Shown here one piece after another: positions 57,601-64,000 of a stretch of DNA of 64,000 nucleotides (its first letter is position 1; each line of letters opens with the position of its first letter). The notes beneath the pieces were generated by a model, which saw only the letters and a list, made by a program, of their open reading frames with translations, was not told the origin of the DNA and did not search any database. This DNA is from Dermatophagoides farinae (Eukaryota > Arthropoda > Arachnida > Sarcoptiformes > Pyroglyphidae). The position numbers and the translations under genes were made by a program. The stretch lies in NCBI RefSeq assembly GCF_024713945.1, contig NC_134679.1:873001-937000 (forward strand). The letters run 5' to 3'.

Positions 57601-60600
57601 CTTGTTCCAATGATTCATTCATTTTCATTTCAAATCGAATATCATTATTATTACAAGCAAAAAATTAATACGAATGCTATGAGCCGAAATGAAATGAAAC
57701 ACAAACACAAAATTCTTGATGACAAAAAGTTCAATGTATAGGTGAACAAACAAACAAACAAACCAACCAAAAAAATTTCATCTTTTGCTCATCATTCAGA
57801 CACACACGCACAAATAATTTTTAATTAAAATAAAAAGTGAAAAATTGAGAAAAAAAATTCCTTTTCCATGTCTACGAACCCGAACAATCGAATAATCGAA
57901 TCGAAAAAATTTTTTTTTCAACTTGAAGAATAATTTTAAGGACCAGTGGTTTGCACCAAACATGAAGAACACACAGAAGGATCTACCACACTGATCATTA
58001 TGATTCAACGATGATGACAATATATTATGGATGAATGAATCAATTTTTGGATTTTAGATTTTCAATTATCTTTTGATATGAAAATTCTCTGTATGCACTC
58101 TTGTTCATCATAATCTTGACCACATAATCATCATCATTAGTGATCTGGTGCTTTTTTTATTGCTTGTGTGTCCATCTTGACCACCATGAAAACAATATAT
58201 TTTGATGTGGTCCCATTGGGTTTTTTTTCTGGTTATGACTGTGATGAATGTACCAAAAAAAAATCTTAAAATCAGCACAAAAGCAAAACAATCAGAAATT
58301 CATTTTTTATCCCTTGTCACAAATCACAAAAAAAAGTCAAGGGAAAAAAACATCAAATTTCATTTGTTCGGTTTTTCTATTCAGTTAATCCATAAATTGT
58401 GGTCACGATTATGATGATGATGATGATGATGTATTTTTACATCTGGATCAATTTAATTTCTCCCTCTCTCTCGCTCTGTAGACATTTTTCAAGTGAACAA
58501 TTTTTTTTCTTTGGTTTTTTTTCGTTTTCAAAATCAAAATTTGAAATTATATGTTGTTCGTTTATCTGGTTTTCTTACTCGCTTTTTGATTATCGATTTT
58601 CATTTATTGTTTTCCAGAGACAAAAACAACAACAACAACATTCTACAAATATATCTGGGAAATGGATTTTTTTTTTGTTTGTTTGAAATGTTTCAAATTT
58701 TTTTCATCATTTTTTTATGACATAAAATGATGATGATAAATGATTAGTCAATTAGCTTGCTATTGCTGTTATTGTTGTTGAACATTCAATTTTTTTTTCA
58801 CAATCATATCATTTCAATTGAATATAAACAAACATATGGAATCGAAATAAAACCTATCGAATATCTATCGATTGATTTGTTGGTAATGTTTCATCATTGG
58901 TTGAATATTGTTCGAATGTGAGGGACAAAAAAAAATGAAACAAAAACGAACGAAGAATGATGGTTAAATTGCACAAAAAATATGAATTTATTCTTTTTCT
59001 TGTTCGTTTTTGTTTGAAACAGAAAAAAAACTTGAAATTTAAATTTTCATGAATTCGGTAAAAATTTTTTTTCTCTTCTCTCGTTACTGCTCACTATTTA
59101 ATTTCTATAGTAGATCGATACAAAAAGTTTTTTTTCGTTTTCGTTTCTCCATCATTGAATCATCGTTACCACCTACCTACTTATGAGAAGAATTTTACAT
59201 TTTTTATTCATTAAATAACAAACATCATCATCATCATCATCATCAACGAAATGATGATGAAACTTTTCCATTATGATTTGACAAAACTACCCACATGAAA
59301 TAAAAAAAAAGGAAGCCGAATGTTTCCTTGTAAGAAAAGCAAAAAAAAAGAAAGAAAAATCGATTTCAATAATGATTGGATTCTAAAGAAAAAAAAAGAC
59401 AAAAAAAAATTCAAAAATTCAAAAAATAATGGTTTCAATGCCAGAAAAGCGAAAGAAAAATGATTATTTAATCGATCAAACGATGAACCATCCGTTGGCT
59501 ACAACTATTAGACAATTTACCATCAATAAATAGATCATCATTGTCATCGTCATCATCATTATTCTTGTCATTGAAATGTATAAAGAATATTTGCATTCAA
59601 AATCAAATTTTTTTTGTTCACACACCCACACACACACCCACATGTTTCACAGCCAAAAAAAAAAGAAACAATCGGCTAATCGATTTTTACGCGTGTTTAA
59701 TGTATCATTAAATGTTAGTGTTCTCGTTTTTTTTTTTGAAATTCAGCCAAATAAAAAAAAACAGAAGCCTGCAAATACATTGTTTGCATAACCAGATAAA
59801 TGAATGTACCGGAAATTGATTTTCCATTAGCTTCATCAGTAGCAGCATGTCACAGCTAGCATTATAGAATTTAGACAAAATCCAGTGACAAAAAGAATTT
59901 GATGAATAAAATAGACACAAAACCACGAGAAAATGATTAAAATTCCGGGGTTTTTTTACATTTCATTGTTCGATCATTCTTTTTTGTTGATTGTGATTTT
60001 TTTTATCATCATCACCAACAACAACAACAATCGATTGGTAAAAAGTTTTAAAATTCACAAAAAAAAACACCAGAATGGAGAATAGAACAAATCAAAATTG
60101 AATTTTTACATTTTCAATCAAATTCGGATTGTTTGCCATTCACAAGAAATTGTAACCCGATAATTCTTTTGAAAAACAAACTGAAACTAAACTGTCAACA
60201 CTTTGGCAACAACAACAACAAAAAAAAATCCTAAAGAATTTGTCGTTTTTTAATATTGAATTTGTTGGAAAAACACTGCTTTACCCCTTAGTAACACAGT
60301 TAATATGATGATGATGGTGGATTCTTTGGAAATCATCATCATCATCATCTATCGAAGCAAAAGAGAAGAAAAAAAACAATCATTAACGCCCTCTCACAAC
60401 TGTCAAGTTATAAAGAAATAACGAAAAAAATGTCGTTTTTTGAATGACGATGATGATGATCATCATCATTGAATGTTGTCGTTTTTTTCACAACAAAATA
60501 ATCTATGGTTGAATGATAGTCGATGATAATGATGATGATGATGATGAGGAACGTGACGGCATGGATGAAAAGTGAATTGAAATAGTAGTTGGTTGTGGTT

Positions 60601-62400
60601 GTTGTTTGGTGATGGACATTTTTCAACAACTTTATGACAAAGATGACGATAAGAAAAATGAAATCATAATAATATGAACATGGAACAAAAAAAAAATAAA
60701 AACAAAAATAAAACAAAACGTGCCAAGATCAAGATTCTGTTGTTATTTTCTTTCGAATAATTCAGTCTCTTAGTTAAACCTTTTTTTTGCTGTGTACGAG
60801 TGTGTGTGTGTGTGTGTGTGTGTTTCACACTTTTTTTCTGTTTTTTTCCACCCAAATTAATGATAAAATAATTAATTTTCACTTATTGTGATTATGGCGA
60901 AATGGTTTATTGAATCTTTTCTGAGTGTGTGTGTGTGTGAGTTCGTGCGTGCGTGCGTGTGCGTGTTGAGAGAAAAGATTCTTCAAAACAAATTGAGTGA
61001 AAGAGTTGAAAAGAATTGTGCAATTCATCACCATCATCATCATTGAGAATTTTTTGTTTTGTTTTGTTTTGTTTTGTCAGAATAAAAAACAATAGGTTTT
61101 CATTTGGTTTGAATTGCAACATTGAATTGCATATATTCTAGAATGAATTCTTTTCAAAGAATGAAAAAAAAAATTCCTACGTTTTTTTATCCGAGCACGT
61201 TTTTTTTCTCCATCTATACTTTATTAATTTATCGAGTGAATTTTTTTTTTTGATTGTTGTTCGTTATCGATTCGATTTATCAATAATGAAAAACAGTAAA
61301 AAAAAATGCAATCACGCGATATCATAGTGAAGATGTTTATGCATTCATCAGGAAAAAAAAAGAATGTGGATAATATTCACAGATGTTACGTTCATTTATC
61401 ACACTTACACTTACACACAAGAATTCATTAATCGATTCATTCATGTGAATTATTTAGTTTGTTCCAGAAAACAGAATAGAATGTAAAAAAAACACACACA
61501 CAAAGAATTCTTGATACGATGCAAATTTTTTTTTTAATTAAGAATCAATAATTGAATAAGATTGTGTTTTGTTTTTCTGGTGGAACAAAAACAAAAAAAA
61601 AAACAAAAAACACAAACCATCAATGAAACATTGTCTCAATCTTCTTCTTGTTCTTCATCTTTAGAAAAAAAAATCACGCAATCACCATGATCATTCATTT
61701 TATTGCCGAAAAAAATGAGAAAATAAAACATGATTGATTGCACACAATTTTTTTTTCGATTCTTTTCAATTTTCTTATCGATTCAATTTATCTTGAAGAA
61801 TAAAGAATTCTGCAATCTGTTTTGGACAAAATTATCCGATCACATGATAATAAAAGATGATGATGATGATGATGACCAACCGCTTTGATCAGTTGGATTT
61901 TATTGAATATAAATTTTTCATTCTTTTTTGAATTCTGGATTTTTTTTCCTTCATCATCACCATCATCATCATCCATATTTTGTGTTGTTATTAAAAACGT
62001 GACGTAAACATGATTCCACAAGAATTTATTCTCTCTCTCTCTTTCTCTCTTTAATTTTTCATTATTTGTCGCTGTCATTGTCAACGAGAAAGCAATCAAA
62101 ATATTCAATATATGATGATGGCGATGATGACAAGACAATGATGATGATCATCTCATTTACATGATGTTAGTTTGATTATACATGCAAAATAAGGACAAAA
62201 AAAACTGTTCGGTGGTTGTCAAATGTTGATGATGACAATTTTTCTTTTTTTTTGGTTTTGTTTTCATTGAGATTATGGTTTTACTTGTGATTAAATTGTT
62301 TCATCAGTACAGGATTTTTTTTTTCATGTCACAGCTGATGATGATGATGATTTGCTTCATTTCTTATGTGCACATATGCATAACAAACAAACAAACAAAA

Positions 62401-62450
62401 AATTCTGGAATTTCGATCAAAGTATATGTATAAATCGAAATCCCAGAATT
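62401..62450. repeat. 17-bp hairpin with one mismatch
   Basis: AATTCTGGAATTTCGAT and its near reverse complement ATCGAAATCCCAGAATT flank a 16-nt loop. Mixed composition; no neighbour explains it. Confidence 0.65.
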
Positions 62451-62697
62451 TAAAAGAATTTCATAGCGACAGCAAAATTGTTTTCTCTCTGACTCGTACA
62501 GAATAAAATTGCCAGTATTGAAAAACTAATTAAAAATACATTTGAAACATGAAAACATGTGGGCATGCCACATTCTCAAAGTGGTTGAAAATAAATATTC
62601 TTGCAACGACAGCAAGAATTTTTATTATTGTTTTTTTTTCACTGATATTCCTGATTCGATCAGAATGTAATGTTTTTTTTTCTTTTTGTTTCAACAG

Positions 62698-62748
62698 GCT
62701 GATGAATGCAATGACAATGTAGAATTTCGTCGTTTGTTTTTTATAATC
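62698..62748 (+). other. Weak exon candidate
   Basis: A T-rich tract ending TTTCAACAG is followed by an open frame starting ADECNDNVEFRR with codon choice like the receptor exons. The candidate donor ATC|GTAGGA would end it in phase 0, but other GT sites are as good. The protein is not recognised. Confidence 0.2.
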
Positions 62749-63296
62749 GTAGGAATTTTTTCTCTGTGTGTTTGTTTGTTTAATCCATTTTTTTTCTCTA
62801 TTTCAACAATATATGCGTTGGTGTTATTGCAAATAGCTGACATCATTCTGATAAAAAGAGATTTGAAATTTAAATTATCGTTTGTTTCGATGGATGACAA
62901 TGAATTGGAAAATGAAAACTTTGAAAAAAGGATTTTTTTAAATATTTCTAACCAGACAAAAAAAATTAAAAATTTTCAAAATTTCATCACTCACTACTAC
63001 TACTACTACCAGAATGATGGATTTCAGAATTTTATTTTTTCGTTTTTTAAAAACTTTTTTTCTCTCTGTTGCAAGATTTGCAAAAAGTTTTTCCTCATTC
63101 ACTTTCTTTTTCTGTCTGTTGGTTTGAAAAACACTTTCTCATTTGACAAACTCATCATTCACACACACACACACACACACACATACACAATCAAAAAGTT
63201 TGATTTGAAATGAAATGAACGAATGCAAATGATGACAAAAAAAAAACGAACCATTTAATGAATTACATTCACATTTATATTTATACAAGAAAACAG

Positions 63297-63516
63297 CATT
63301 TCCGTTGAACCAGGAATATGGTCATCATCATTATCATTTCAAAATGATCATTGGCAAGTTATGAAAAAAAAACGACAACGACAACAACGTAATTTACACC
63401 AAACAATAATGATGATGATGAAAAATCGTTTCATTTTTTTCTCATTTCCCAAATTCCGAAACAACAACAACAACAACAAAAACGACAACGATCCATTTGT
63501 AATAATACATCAGTAA
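63297..63516 (+). other. Exon candidate at the right edge, product unknown
   Basis: After the acceptor GAAAACAG a 72-codon frame is open to TAA 63514-63516; it starts ISVEPGIWSSSLSFQNDHWQ and continues with a basic VMKKKRQRQQRN stretch. The TTA, CAA, CGT and ATT-rich codon choice resembles the genuine exons. Not recognised; no in-frame ATG near the start, so it would be an internal or last exon. Confidence 0.25.
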
Positions 63517-64000
63517 TATGTAAAAAAAACAACAACAACAACAACATTTTTTTCTGGATCTTTTATCTCGATTTCTCTTTATTTAGGAAATTGACATGAT
63601 GATATACAAATGGCCAGCAAGAAAACAAAAACGTAATAATGTCCATTTTTTTGATTAAAGAAAAAGATGAAAATCTTTCTGTATCCAAAAAAAAAAAACA
63701 GAAACAAAAAGAATATCTAAATTCTTCTGGTCCGAGATGTTTTGTTTTGTTTCAATAAAAATTGCTTGTTGTTGTTGTTGTTGTTGTTATTGCCACAGGG
63801 ATTCATTTTGGTTTTTTCGATAACTTTTTTTTGTCGCTGTTGTCATGATTGTCATTTTTTTCTGGATTTTTTTTTACAAACCATGATTGGTTATGAATAT
63901 AATTCATGTGTGAAAAATCTAAAACCGTCATCGGGCAAATTTGAAAATGGAATGAAAATAGAATTTACTGCTACAGAAATGGCTGAATAAAAAAAAAATT

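Larger units (their letters stand above)
48360..62690. other. Non-coding stretch upstream of the TRHR-like gene
   Basis: No exon, tRNA, rRNA or transposon is recognisable. The open frames here are short or run through GA, GT, CAA or poly-T repeats. It should include the TRHR-like promoter and any 5' UTR exons, which I cannot locate. Confidence 0.55.

Noticed and set aside
62749-63213. Continuation of a 175-codon frame after the 62.7 kb exon candidate
   Set aside because: Phe-rich translation of T-rich DNA ending in a CA microsatellite; it looks like intron sequence.
1-64000. CRISPR array, operon or prokaryotic signals
   Set aside because: The genes are spliced and the repeats are eukaryotic microsatellites; no regular repeat-spacer pattern exists.

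Overview
The window is animal nuclear DNA. It is very AT-rich and crowded with microsatellites (CAA/TTG, ATC/GAT, GT, GA and long A or T runs), and its genes are split by introns from about 70 nt to over 12 kb. Both recognisable genes are class A GPCRs. The histamine-H1 type and TRH-receptor type, the low-complexity Ser/Asn/His/Gln/Asp-rich protein segments and the base composition together suggest a chelicerate, most likely an astigmatid mite of the Dermatophagoides kind. That placement is inference; no marker gene in the window proves it.

Layout. 1-3.5 kb is non-coding. On the + strand, 3,697-34,082 holds a six-exon receptor closely resembling vertebrate histamine H1 receptors: TM1 in exon 1, TM2-4 in exon 2, TM5 in exon 3, TM6 at the end of exon 5, TM7 in exon 6. 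All splice phases agree, giving about 1,678 aa. Almost all the excess length is one third intracellular loop of about 1,240 residues spread over exons 3-5. Convergent to it on the - strand, 48,352-37,066 holds a receptor of the thyrotropin-releasing-hormone receptor (TRHR) family in six exons, about 689 aa. It has a 39-nt exon carrying part of TM7 and a 76-nt intron inside a Gln/His-rich loop. From 48.4 kb to the right edge no gene can be named, though 62.7-64.0 kb has weak exon candidates.

Mobile DNA lies inside the H1-like gene, in sense orientation. Intron 2 holds a foldback-like element (11,122-13,274) with two 231-bp inverted arms built of CCGAAAAC-type subrepeats and a possible 8-bp target duplication. 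Between the arms is a decayed Ty1/copia segment in permuted order: pol 3' end, polypurine tract, one complete 318-bp LTR, gag, protease. Intron 4 holds a different Ty1/copia element (about 23,920-26,940). It has an unbroken 1,031-codon frame from the end of gag to reverse transcriptase, but lacks both LTRs, the gag N-terminus and RNase H.

The two receptors probably serve separate signalling systems (a biogenic amine and a neuropeptide). Nothing in the sequence shows that they are co-regulated; they only share a roughly 3-kb convergent intergenic region with poly(A) signals on both sides. All assignments come from reading motifs by eye. No database search or transcript evidence was available.
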